28,413 bases of DNA from positions 1 to 28,413 of IMG/VR virus record IMGVR_UViG_3300042321_000958. One strand, written 5' to 3'. The position numbers were made by a program, and so were the translations under genes. The DNA is from a virus. Under the pieces are notes generated by a model. That model was given only the letters and a program-made list of their open reading frames with translations, was not told where the DNA came from and ran no database searches. Shown piece by piece: positions 7,899-15,220 of the stretch; position 1 is the stretch's first letter, and every line of letters starts with the position of its first letter.

Positions 7899-8993
7899 AT
7901 GGACTACAACGAAGTAGAGGAAATCGAGGAGGTCATTTTGGACGAGGATGAGACCGAGTCCGATGACACCATTGAAGAGGCCAGTGCTCAGGAGAAGCAG
8001 GCCAAGAATCTCAGTGCCAAGCGTGGCATGGCAGAGGAAGAAGAAGAAGAGGAGCCGAAGAGCGGTGCCGCCAACAAGTCCCCCGCAGCAGCAGGGGCTG
8101 GCAAGGGCAAGTACAAGGGTCTCTACAAGGACGGCACCGGCAAGGGTGCTATCGTTCCGGAGCCGGTTGAGACCGGTCTGCCGGGTGGGGATGCCGCTTC
8201 CAAGTTCAAGGCGAATGTCGCCGCCAAGAAGGGTATGCGTGAGGACATTGATGTCCACATGGATGCCCTGTTCAACGGCGAGGAACTCAGCGAGGACTTC
8301 AAGACCAAGGCTTCCACCATCTTTGAGGCTGCGCTCACCGAGCGTGTTGATGCCATCCGTGCCGAGTTGGAGGAGGAGTACAACAATCGCCTCATCACAT
8401 CAATTGACGAGAGCAAGGCTTCGCTCACGGAGCAGTTGGACTCGTACCTCTCGTATGTCGTGGAAGAGTGGATGACCGAGAACAAGTTGGCGATTGATCG
8501 CGGTGTCCGCACCGAGATCGCCGAGGAGTTCATGAGCGGTCTTCGCAACCTCTTCCTTGAGCACGACATCGTTGTCCCCGAGAACAAGGTTGATCTCGCC
8601 GACGAGATGGCCGAGGCGGTGGACAGCCTCAAGGAGTCGCTTGACGAGGAGATGAAGAAGAACATCGCCTTGACCAAGGAGATTCGCGGCTTCCGCAAGC
8701 AGCAGATCCTTGACGAGATGGCTCATGACCTGACCCTCACACAGAAGGAAAGATTCCGCACCCTAGCCGAAGGCGTTAGCCTAGACGGCGAGGACGATGA
8801 TGTCCGCAACAAGTTGGGTGTCATCAAGGAGTCCTACTTCGGCAACGGCAAGACTCAGGTTCTCACCGAAGTGACTTCGGCCACCATCGAGGAGAACCTT
8901 GATGGCGAAGTCGCCTCCAGCGAGCCGGTCCAGAGACTCACCGAGTCCATGGAAACCTACGCCAAGACACTCAGCAGACTCAGCAAGCGATAA
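7899..8993 (+). CDS. 22: Prohead core scaffold protein gp22
   Basis: A 364-residue protein, longer than T4 gp22 (269). The N-terminal third is acidic and low-complexity (VILDEDETESDD, EEEEEEEPKS) and carries GLYxDGxGKGAxxPEP at about 74-89. From about residue 120 it is almost wholly helical and highly charged, containing the gp22-like block FKTKASTIFEAALTERV near 130-146 and LSRLSKR at the end. Gp22 is the main internal scaffold, degraded by gp21. Its place between 21 and 23 and its own late box support the call. The N-terminal motif shared with the 404-residue protein upstream is unexplained. Confidence 0.88.
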   Translation: MDYNEVEEIEEVILDEDETESDDTIEEASAQEKQAKNLSAKRGMAEEEEEEEPKSGAANKSPAAAGAGKGKYKGLYKDGTGKGAIVPEPVETGLPGGDAASKFKANVAAKKGMREDIDVHMDALFNGEELSEDFKTKASTIFEAALTERVDAIRAELEEEYNNRLITSIDESKASLTEQLDSYLSYVVEEWMTENKLAIDRGVRTEIAEEFMSGLRNLFLEHDIVVPENKVDLADEMAEAVDSLKESLDEEMKKNIALTKEIRGFRKQQILDEMAHDLTLTQKERFRTLAEGVSLDGEDDDVRNKLGVIKESYFGNGKTQVLTEVTSATIEENLDGEVASSEPVQRLTESMETYAKTLSRLSKR

Positions 8994-8999
8994 GTATCG

Positions 9000-9006
9000 C
9001 TAAATA
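9000..9006 (+). promoter_or_regulatory. Late promoter box (CTAAATA) for major capsid gene
   Basis: GCTAAATAATT lies 45 nt before the gp23 ATG; AAAGGAGA at 9037-9044 is the ribosome binding site. This is the longest leader of the late genes in the window, reasonable for the most abundant protein. Confidence 0.72.
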
Positions 9007-9051
9007 ATTCGTTCGCTTTCAGCAACACCAAAACCCAAAGGAGAATTTTAC

Positions 9052-10407
9052 ATGGAACTCACCATTTCAGAAGCCCTTCAGAAGAAGTGGCAACCCATCC
9101 TTGAGCATCCGGACCTTCCGGAGATCAAGGACTCGTACCGTCGTACAGTCACGACCATGCTTCTTGAGAATCAGGAGCAGTACCTCAAGGAAGCAGTCCC
9201 GACGAACTTCAGCGGTGCTCAGTCGGTCGGTCAGGAAGGCGGCGGCAATGTCGCTCGCTGGGATCCGATCCTCATCTCGCTCGTTCGTCGCGCAATGCCG
9301 AACCTGATTGCCTATGACATCTGCGGCGTTCAGCCGATGAGCGGTCCGACCGGACTTATCTTCGCCATGCGTTCGCGTTACATCAATCAGACCGGTCCGG
9401 AGGCTCTGTATCAGGAAGCCGACACCTCGTTCGGTGGTTCGGGCAGCACCGGCACCACTGCCGCTGGTATCTACAGCACCGATCCGTTTGATGTCGGTGG
9501 CGTTGATCCGGTCAACGGTCTCGGTACTCCGTCGGGAGTCAAGGGAACCGCAGGATACACCACCTACAAGGGTGAGTCGCTCGGTGATACCACCAGCAAT
9601 CCGTTCCCGCAGATGGCATTCAGCATTGAGAAGACAACGGTTGAAGCAAAGACCCGCGCTCTCAAGGCTGAGTACACGATGGAACTCGCTCAGGATCTCA
9701 AGGCGATCCATGGCCTCGATGCCGAGACTGAACTCGCCAACATCCTGTCCAGCGAAATCCTCGCTGAGATCAACCGCGAAGTCGTTCGCGTGATCTATGC
9801 CAACGCCAAGTTGGGTGCCAAGAGCGGCACGACTCAGACGACTGGCGTGTTTGACCTCAATGTTGACTCCAACGGTCGTTGGAGCGTTGAGAAGTTCAAG
9901 GGTCTGCTCTTCCAGATTGAGCGCGAGTGCAACCAGATTGCCAAGGAGACTCGCCGAGGCAAGGGCAACTTCATCGTCTGCTCGTCGGATGTGGCTTCGG
10001 CCCTTTCAATGGCTGGCGTGCTTGACTACGCTCCGGCTCTCAGCACCAACCTCAATGTTGATGACACCGGCAACACCTTCGCCGGAGTCCTCAACGGCAA
10101 GTTGCGCGTGTACATTGATCCGTACTCGTCGCTCACGACCTCCCATGACTTCTTCATGGCTGGTTACAAGGGTTCGTCGGCTTACGACGCAGGTATGTTC
10201 TACTGCCCGTATGTCCCGCTACAGATGGTCCGTGCAGTCGGTGAGCAGTCCTTCCAGCCGAAGATCGGCTTCAAGACTCGCTACGGTCTCGTCAACAACC
10301 CGTTTGCCACCATCAATGCAGGATCCAGCGTTTCGGATCCGTACGATGCCAACGCCGTTCGCAAGAACATCTACTACCGCATCGTCAAGGTCACGAACCT
10401 CTTCTGA
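9052..10407 (+). CDS. 23: Major capsid protein gp23
   Basis: The 451-residue product has classic gp23 blocks: WDPILISLVRRAMPNLIAYDICGVQPMSGPTGLIFAMRSRY around 70-112, KTRALKAEYTMELAQDLKAIHGLDAE around 195-220, SSEILAEINREVV, and GYKGSSAYDAGMFYCPYVPLQ near the end. It forms the HK97-fold hexamers of the shell. A gp21-type L-x-E site, LKE at residues 45-47 before AVPTNFSG, is a good candidate for removal of the N-terminal peptide; LLE at 37-39 is an alternative. It has its own late promoter, strong ribosome binding site and a downstream terminator. Confidence 0.97.
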   Translation: MELTISEALQKKWQPILEHPDLPEIKDSYRRTVTTMLLENQEQYLKEAVPTNFSGAQSVGQEGGGNVARWDPILISLVRRAMPNLIAYDICGVQPMSGPTGLIFAMRSRYINQTGPEALYQEADTSFGGSGSTGTTAAGIYSTDPFDVGGVDPVNGLGTPSGVKGTAGYTTYKGESLGDTTSNPFPQMAFSIEKTTVEAKTRALKAEYTMELAQDLKAIHGLDAETELANILSSEILAEINREVVRVIYANAKLGAKSGTTQTTGVFDLNVDSNGRWSVEKFKGLLFQIERECNQIAKETRRGKGNFIVCSSDVASALSMAGVLDYAPALSTNLNVDDTGNTFAGVLNGKLRVYIDPYSSLTTSHDFFMAGYKGSSAYDAGMFYCPYVPLQMVRAVGEQSFQPKIGFKTRYGLVNNPFATINAGSSVSDPYDANAVRKNIYYRIVKVTNLF

Positions 10408-10434
10408 TTCGGCTCGGTAGACATCTACGCATGG

Positions 10435-10468
10435 AGGGGCTGGGAGAAATCCCAGCCCTTTCCTTTTG
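10435..10468 (+). terminator. Rho-independent terminator after the capsid gene
   Basis: GGGCTGGGA (10437-10445) pairs perfectly with TCCCAGCCC (10450-10458) around a GAAA tetraloop; A-T and G-T pairs can extend the stem to 11. It is followed by TTTCCTTTT. It should end gp23 transcripts and insulate the next gene, which has its own late box immediately after. Confidence 0.9.
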
Positions 10469-10471
10469 GTT

Positions 10472-10478
10472 CTAAATA
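10472..10478 (+). promoter_or_regulatory. Late promoter box (CTAAATA) almost touching the fusion gene start
   Basis: TTCTAAATAGG ends 8 nt before the ATG at 10487. With the usual 5-7 nt from box to start point, the transcript would begin only a few bases before the ATG, so there is no room for a ribosome binding site and none is seen. Confidence 0.6.
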
Positions 10479-10486
10479 GGTTTGGC

Positions 10487-13400
10487 ATGACCACCACCAT
10501 TACCCACACAGCACAGGGCATCACTTACGAATGGACCCTCAACCTGTCCGGTCTGACCCACGGGACATTCTGGGACGGGTCTCCATATGTCGTCGCACAG
10601 TCGGGGATGAAGGTGATGAATGTCCATATCACCAGCATCATCGGTGGGGTCAGCGTCACCGAGAATCCGTTCCGTAAGGAATATCATGCCTTGGCAACCA
10701 ATACGAATGGCAGCATATTCTACGGTCACTTATACCTGAACGGGATGGCCAAGAATCCATTGGGCATCATCGACACATCCCCCTCGGCAAATTCGAGGGA
10801 GAGATTTAATCGGTGTATTTTTGATTCCAGAACATTTGATGCGTTTGATGGAGGATGGAGGCAAAGAACCAAGTCCACCGACATTCAATCCTCTTACAGC
10901 CATTTCGCACTGGATGACTTCATGGCGAACAAGGCACTCATCGAAAATGGTACAGGCTTCACAGCCGCAGCGAATGATGTGTTTTTGGTGGCAAAATCGA
11001 ATTACGACCCCAACGACCCCAACACATATACAACTTCTCGTTCGGGGGGGTATCCGTATCAAAAACACCGTAACCGCAGCAATGTGCTCGGTTATGGCAC
11101 TCTTTTCGTTCTGGCAGAGCATCCGGAAGAGACCTGTTTCCGTCCTCCGGTATTCTGGCCAGAAGAAGACCTTGCAAATAGACCCCTTCACGCTTTGTCC
11201 GAAATAACAGGGAGAGTCCCATCGGGAGCGGAGATAAAGCCGACCATCTCCGGCTCATCTTCAAACAGACCCCCTTCATACGCGGACAACAACTTCGTGG
11301 AGTTTTGCTATGGCTTCCCCATCGGAAATGGCAACACCTACTCACAGTTCATGCCCCTGTATCCAGCACATGGCGCAAATACTCCGGGTGATTCTTACGG
11401 GGCATATTATCAGATTGGACTCTTCGATCGATTGAAGGCCATTTACTCGGATGCAAGCAACACCAGCCTGTCCGAACAGAATCGACTGAAGATACTGCGG
11501 TCTGTTGTCCAGTGGGGAATTGATGCATTTGGTGGCATCAAGTCGTTTGCATCATTGGGTAGCGGTGCCGGACAGCGACCATGCACATCAAGACCATGGT
11601 CAATTATAGCAGGATGGTTCCTCAACAATGACGACATGCGTGCTCCGGAAACTACCATGTTGTACGGCAGTTATGCAAACAGGACAACAGGAGTAATCAC
11701 ATCGAGAGCGAATGCCTATCTAAACTCGCCCGATTTGAATGACGCGGAAACCCGTACCATGAAGGGATACAGAAGCGCATCTGTCGGGGGGACCGATGGA
11801 TATGTGGTCAATAGGGGAGAGTGGGAACGACAAGTTTTCGGCAATAAAAACACCGACGCAGGCAAGAAAAGAAGACTTGCGAGACGAACATCGTTGGAAT
11901 CCATTTGCTACTTCAAGGTAAGTGGGGACATCGATCAATCGAGGATGCTCTATTACAAAAATCTAGGGAAAGTCCACAATCGTGTATTTGGACACGGCGT
12001 GACCGACTCTCCCCAAGTTACGGCAGGAACACTGGATATCACAACTCCGGTGCGATTCCTCCAAACAAAAACAAACACATTTGCGGGGACCATGGCATAC
12101 CTTCGATGGTCTCAGAATCCATTTCCCAGAGGATGGACATTCACCCATGCGGGAAAGAGTCCGACCATCGATTTTTCATACATCAGGGTGACGGAAGATC
12201 CTGACAGCAATACCAGCACCACTCAACACTATCGCATCCTTAAGTGCGCGGGGGATTTTCGCAGCAACCTACCCACCAACGGATACTACACCCTTTATCT
12301 CGACAGGGAATGGGTTGGTGGTATACCCAGCCCCAGAGCCAAGTATGAAATGGTTCCCTTCACCGAAAATGATGTTGGCGACATCTTTTATGTCATCGCA
12401 TATGTTGCTTTTGACGGTAGCGACAGTGCCCTCGTAGATGCCAATCCAAACCCATACACGATATACGGCGGGATTTGCTATCCACCCATGCTCTCGGTCT
12501 ATTCGTGGATAAAGTATGCCAAGCGAGAATTGAATGGTGGAAATCCGGTGGACCTTGACGAGGACTCGACACACGCACATGAGTTCTTGGAGCAAATCAC
12601 CCGCAAGATGGCCTACAGTTTCTACGACTACAATTTACCTTGGATGGCAGGTCTCCATGGAGCATGGGAAAAAACAGCACTGGGTAAATGGTTGAATCTC
12701 AAGAATCCGATCGAAGACGGCTGGGAGGGTGTGGCTTTCGACAAGGGGCAAAATGGATGGGAACAGGGTGCTCCTCATGTTGAGGTGTGGAATGGTGTGT
12801 CCATCATTGATTTGAATTTTGGTGACGAGGAAGACCTTCCCCTTCCCATAGACCCAGACCTACTAATCGATGACCCTATAGTCAATGAAGGCGAAAGCGA
12901 TGATGCTGACGCGGGAGGAGAAGATGAGCCTACACCCAACATCAAAAACAATCTTCTGGACCCCTTGGGTGTCGCGAAGAAGTCAAATCCATTCGGAGTT
13001 CGTGGGGTTTACTTTGACACGGACCGCAAGGCAGGCATAGCCAACCGCCAGCCCATCAACACGAACCCTGCGTTCACGACCAACTTCCGATTGATGATTC
13101 CGAAGGTGCGGGGTGGGGTGTTCTTCTGCACCGAGGTGTCCTTCCCGCAGACCACGATGGAGCCACTCAAGATTCCGGTCCCCCTGTCTCCGTCCCTGAA
13201 GTTCTTCGGCGACAAGTTGCAGCACGGCGAGATGACGGTCAAGTTCATCATCAACGAGGACTTCTCCAACTGGTTTGAGTTGACGGACTGGTTCCGCAAG
13301 ACCCAAAACTACTACGGCTTCTTTCAGGACGGGTCGCAGGCTCGCATGCTGAACGAGATCACGGACTCGGGGCAGTTGCTCATCCTCAACAACAAGAAGA

Positions 13401-13543
13401 ACCCCGTGGCTCGCATCCACTTTGATGGACTCATGATCACCGCTCTGGGCAACATGCCCATGAACTCGGCAGTTGCGGACAACAGCATCCTGTCTTGCGA
13501 TGCCACCTTCCAGTTCACCGGCTTTGACATCAAGGATCCCTGA
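10487..13543 (+). CDS. Large fusion protein: unknown ~780-residue body plus gp19-like tail-tube domain
   Basis: The start is taken as ATG 10487 (MTTTITHTAQG), because it aligns with the N-terminus of the paralogue at 15221 (MPTTIEHQTTG); the frame is also open a little upstream but only from a TTG. The 1018-residue product has three parts. Residues 1-778 are the shared body, with GTFWDGSPY, GYPYQKxRxRS, CFRPPVFWPEE, VQWGIDAFG, AGxGQ...RxWSIIAGWFL and RxPETTM. Residues 779-817 are an acidic linker rich in D/E/P. Residues 818-1018 resemble gp19 and the next gene (TNFRLMIPKV, KFIINEDFSNWFEL, LLILNNKKNPVA). The body DNA is visibly AT-richer than the flanks, while the gp19-like part has normal phage composition. 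I infer a virion protein in which the tube-like domain anchors a host-surface-acting body; the function of the body is unknown. Confidence 0.8.
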   Translation: MTTTITHTAQGITYEWTLNLSGLTHGTFWDGSPYVVAQSGMKVMNVHITSIIGGVSVTENPFRKEYHALATNTNGSIFYGHLYLNGMAKNPLGIIDTSPSANSRERFNRCIFDSRTFDAFDGGWRQRTKSTDIQSSYSHFALDDFMANKALIENGTGFTAAANDVFLVAKSNYDPNDPNTYTTSRSGGYPYQKHRNRSNVLGYGTLFVLAEHPEETCFRPPVFWPEEDLANRPLHALSEITGRVPSGAEIKPTISGSSSNRPPSYADNNFVEFCYGFPIGNGNTYSQFMPLYPAHGANTPGDSYGAYYQIGLFDRLKAIYSDASNTSLSEQNRLKILRSVVQWGIDAFGGIKSFASLGSGAGQRPCTSRPWSIIAGWFLNNDDMRAPETTMLYGSYANRTTGVITSRANAYLNSPDLNDAETRTMKGYRSASVGGTDGYVVNRGEWERQVFGNKNTDAGKKRRLARRTSLESICYFKVSGDIDQSRMLYYKNLGKVHNRVFGHGVTDSPQVTAGTLDITTPVRFLQTKTNTFAGTMAYLRWSQNPFPRGWTFTHAGKSPTIDFSYIRVTEDPDSNTSTTQHYRILKCAGDFRSNLPTNGYYTLYLDREWVGGIPSPRAKYEMVPFTENDVGDIFYVIAYVAFDGSDSALVDANPNPYTIYGGICYPPMLSVYSWIKYAKRELNGGNPVDLDEDSTHAHEFLEQITRKMAYSFYDYNLPWMAGLHGAWEKTALGKWLNLKNPIEDGWEGVAFDKGQNGWEQGAPHVEVWNGVSIIDLNFGDEEDLPLPIDPDLLIDDPIVNEGESDDADAGGEDEPTPNIKNNLLDPLGVAKKSNPFGVRGVYFDTDRKAGIANRQPINTNPAFTTNFRLMIPKVRGGVFFCTEVSFPQTTMEPLKIPVPLSPSLKFFGDKLQHGEMTVKFIINEDFSNWFELTDWFRKTQNYYGFFQDGSQARMLNEITDSGQLLILNNKKNPVARIHFDGLMITALGNMPMNSAVADNSILSCDATFQFTGFDIKDP

Positions 13544-13545
13544 CC

Positions 13546-14115
13546 ATGGCATCCCCCAACATAGACAACTGGATCGCGAGGATCAAGGAGTACGGCGTTC
13601 TACAGAACCAGCCGAACAACTACAACCTCGCGAGTTCCACCAACTTCCGGTTCATGCTGGACAAGATCCCGACGGTCACCTACTTCTGCATGTCGGCGAA
13701 TGCACCCTCGTTCTCGTCCGAGCCGCAGGAGTATCCATACATGATGGGTGTCAATCCCAAGTTCCCCGGTGGTCGCTCGTCCACGGACATCTCCATCCGG
13801 TTCATCATAGACGAGGGGTTCATCAACTACCGCGAGATGTACAAGTGGATGCGGTCGGGTTTGCCCTATCGTGACTTCACGGAGATAGTGCCGGAGTACA
13901 AGTCCACGCCGAGCGATGGCAGGCTGTTCCTCCTGAACAACAAGAAGAATCCCATCAAGTGCATGACCTTCTCCAACCTGATCCCCACCCAACTCAGTGG
14001 GTTCACGCTGACGCATAACGAGACGGAACCATCGGTGCTGACCGCGACAGTCAACTTCGTCTACGATGTGTTCAATGTGTTTGATGTGCCGAGTAGCGAC
14101 CCCAATATCTACTGA
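13546..14115 (+). CDS. gp19-like tail tube/baseplate protein
   Basis: A 189-residue protein 2 nt after the fusion gene. It aligns by eye with the C-terminal domain of that fusion: TNFRFMLDKIPTVTYFC, SIRFIIDEGFINYREMYKWM, LFLLNNKKNPIKCMTF, LSGFTL. It is more distantly like gp19 at 2208. In T4-like phages, tail-tube-fold proteins besides gp19 include the tube initiator gp54 and other baseplate parts, and marine relatives often carry extra gp19-like genes. I call it a tail-tube-fold protein of the tail or baseplate without naming the T4 counterpart. No late box precedes it, so it is likely co-transcribed with the fusion gene. Confidence 0.75.
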   Translation: MASPNIDNWIARIKEYGVLQNQPNNYNLASSTNFRFMLDKIPTVTYFCMSANAPSFSSEPQEYPYMMGVNPKFPGGRSSTDISIRFIIDEGFINYREMYKWMRSGLPYRDFTEIVPEYKSTPSDGRLFLLNNKKNPIKCMTFSNLIPTQLSGFTLTHNETEPSVLTATVNFVYDVFNVFDVPSSDPNIY

Positions 14116-14252
14116 AGCGGCGATGCCTTGCGGGACCGAGCCGGTCGCTGGGACAACTTGGTGGTCTCTTTCCGCCGCCGGTCTGCCGGATTGGCTGCTC
14201 GCTTGGGTTGGCTGGACCTCTTGGACTTCACTACGCCTTTGCGTCTGGGCAT
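14109..14252 (-). CDS. Hidden 47-residue basic protein, antisense in the late block
   Basis: An ORF of 47 residues on the - strand, starting MPRRKGVVKSKRSSQPKRAA and very rich in Lys/Arg with Ser, Pro and Ala; it has almost no hydrophobic residues. The ATG at 14252 has a perfect GGAGG (14259-14263) six bases upstream. On the same strand CATAAACA (14269-14276) is close to the late box. It fills an otherwise empty stretch between 14116 and 14278 and overlaps the end of the gp19-like gene by 7 nt. The composition fits a nucleic-acid-binding or internal DNA-associated protein, but no family was recognised and expression is unproven. Confidence 0.55.
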   Translation of the reverse strand: MPRRKGVVKSKRSSQPKRAANPADRRRKETTKLSQRPARSRKASPLQ

Positions 14253-14268
14253 GATGCACCTCCACCTG

Positions 14269-14285
14269 TGTTTATGCCATAAATA
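14269..14285. promoter_or_regulatory. Palindromic, possibly bidirectional late promoter
   Basis: TTTATG-C-CATAAA at 14271-14283 is an inverted repeat. Rightward it reads CATAAATAC (box 14279-14285), a good late promoter for the lipoprotein gene. Leftward it reads CATAAACAC (14269-14276), one base off the late consensus, and would serve the 47-residue basic ORF with its GGAGG. The rightward box ends only 5 nt before ATG 14291. Confidence 0.5.
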
Positions 14286-14290
14286 CGAGT

Positions 14291-15166
14291 ATGAGAACCC
14301 TCACCCTTCTCGCTCTAGCCGCAGCCATGCTGGCGACGGGCTGTCGTTCCACCCAACCCGAGACCGCAGTGAAGCCGACCTACAGCGTGTCCACCGACAT
14401 GGCCGTGACCACGGGATCGGTTGACCTGTCCATAGACACCATAGAGAAGGATGTCTCCGAAATCAAGGAAGAGGCATCCGTGATTCAGGTGGAGGCGGCG
14501 AAGATTATCGGGTCCAAGTCCGAGGAGCCGGTCATCCAGAGTGCCGAGGTGATTCGGGACTCGTCTACCAAGATTGAGTACAAGGCTCAGGACGCTGCCG
14601 AGGAGGTCGCCAGACTGCGAGCAGACAACCAGAGGCTTCGTGGCATGGGCGACTCTGTAGCCGCCCTACAGACCCGTATAGCCTCTCTGGAGGACTCCAT
14701 CTCCGTCCTGCGGGCGGATGCCCTGAAACGGCTCTACGCTTATGTGACGGTCTTCTGGATTATCGGCTTCGTCCTGATAACCGCCGCTGCCGTCCTTTTC
14801 TTCGTGTTCAAGAAAGCCGAGGGAGTTGCCTTGGGGTTGGTGGGGGTCACGGTCATCGGTTTTGCGTCCGCAGCACACTACTACTTGGAGCAGATCGCTC
14901 TGGTCGGTGCGTTCGTCCTCGTCGGGGCGTTCCTCGTCGCCATCTTCATGATCGGCACCACCGCCTACAAGGCCAAAGCCAACGGGATTGCCGTCGCAGA
15001 AATCGTGGAGATGGTGCAGATCCTCAAGGAGACGATGACCAAGGGAGAGCGCGAACGCATATTCGGAAAAAACGGTGTAGCCGACAGGATGCAGTCAGAC
15101 ATCACAAAAGCGGTAGTCCAACGCATCCTTGAGAAGGAAAAGGCTCCCGAGAAGCCGTCCAAGTGA
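14291..15166 (+). CDS. Membrane lipoprotein with coiled coil and three membrane segments, spanin-like candidate
   Basis: A 291-residue protein. It begins MRTLTLLALAAAMLATGC, a lipoprotein signal with lipobox LATG-C and Cys18 as the lipidated residue, which fixes the start at 14291. Residues about 45-145 are a charged helical/coiled-coil region (EIKEEASVIQVEAAKII, DAAEEVARLRADNQRLR, LQTRIASLEDSISVLRADAL). Three membrane helices follow at about 150-173, 178-197 and 202-224, then a charged cytoplasmic tail to 291. Outer-membrane lipid anchor, periplasmic coiled coil and C-terminal inner-membrane anchor are the layout of unimolecular spanins, which fuse the two membranes at lysis; known ones are shorter and have one membrane helix. 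A holin or envelope-modifying role is possible. It is late-expressed by its promoter box, but no ribosome binding site is seen. Confidence 0.6.
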   Translation: MRTLTLLALAAAMLATGCRSTQPETAVKPTYSVSTDMAVTTGSVDLSIDTIEKDVSEIKEEASVIQVEAAKIIGSKSEEPVIQSAEVIRDSSTKIEYKAQDAAEEVARLRADNQRLRGMGDSVAALQTRIASLEDSISVLRADALKRLYAYVTVFWIIGFVLITAAAVLFFVFKKAEGVALGLVGVTVIGFASAAHYYLEQIALVGAFVLVGAFLVAIFMIGTTAYKAKANGIAVAEIVEMVQILKETMTKGERERIFGKNGVADRMQSDITKAVVQRILEKEKAPEKPSK

Positions 15167-15173
15167 CCTGCTT

Positions 15174-15180
15174 CTAAATA
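15174..15180 (+). promoter_or_regulatory. Late promoter box (CTAAATA) for the dockerin-type paralogue
   Basis: TTCTAAATACCC lies 40 nt before ATG 15221 in the 54-nt gap after the lipoprotein gene; AAGGAGGGG at 15206-15214 is a strong ribosome binding site. Unlike the paralogue at 10487, this gene therefore has a normal leader. Confidence 0.7.
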
Positions 15181-15220
15181 CCCTAGATTCACAACCCAAG
15201 CCCACAAGGAGGGGCTACGC

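Noticed and set aside
7298-7900. 200-residue open frame on the - strand
   Set aside because: Exactly opposite the prohead protease, which has all family motifs.
10466-10486. TTG start seven codons upstream for the fusion gene
   Set aside because: It would overlap the terminator tail and late promoter box, and the paralogue aligns from ATG 10487.
13600-14265. 221-residue open frame on the - strand
   Set aside because: Mostly antisense of the gp19-like gene; the better explanation of its first part is the 47-residue basic ORF in another frame, which has GGAGG.
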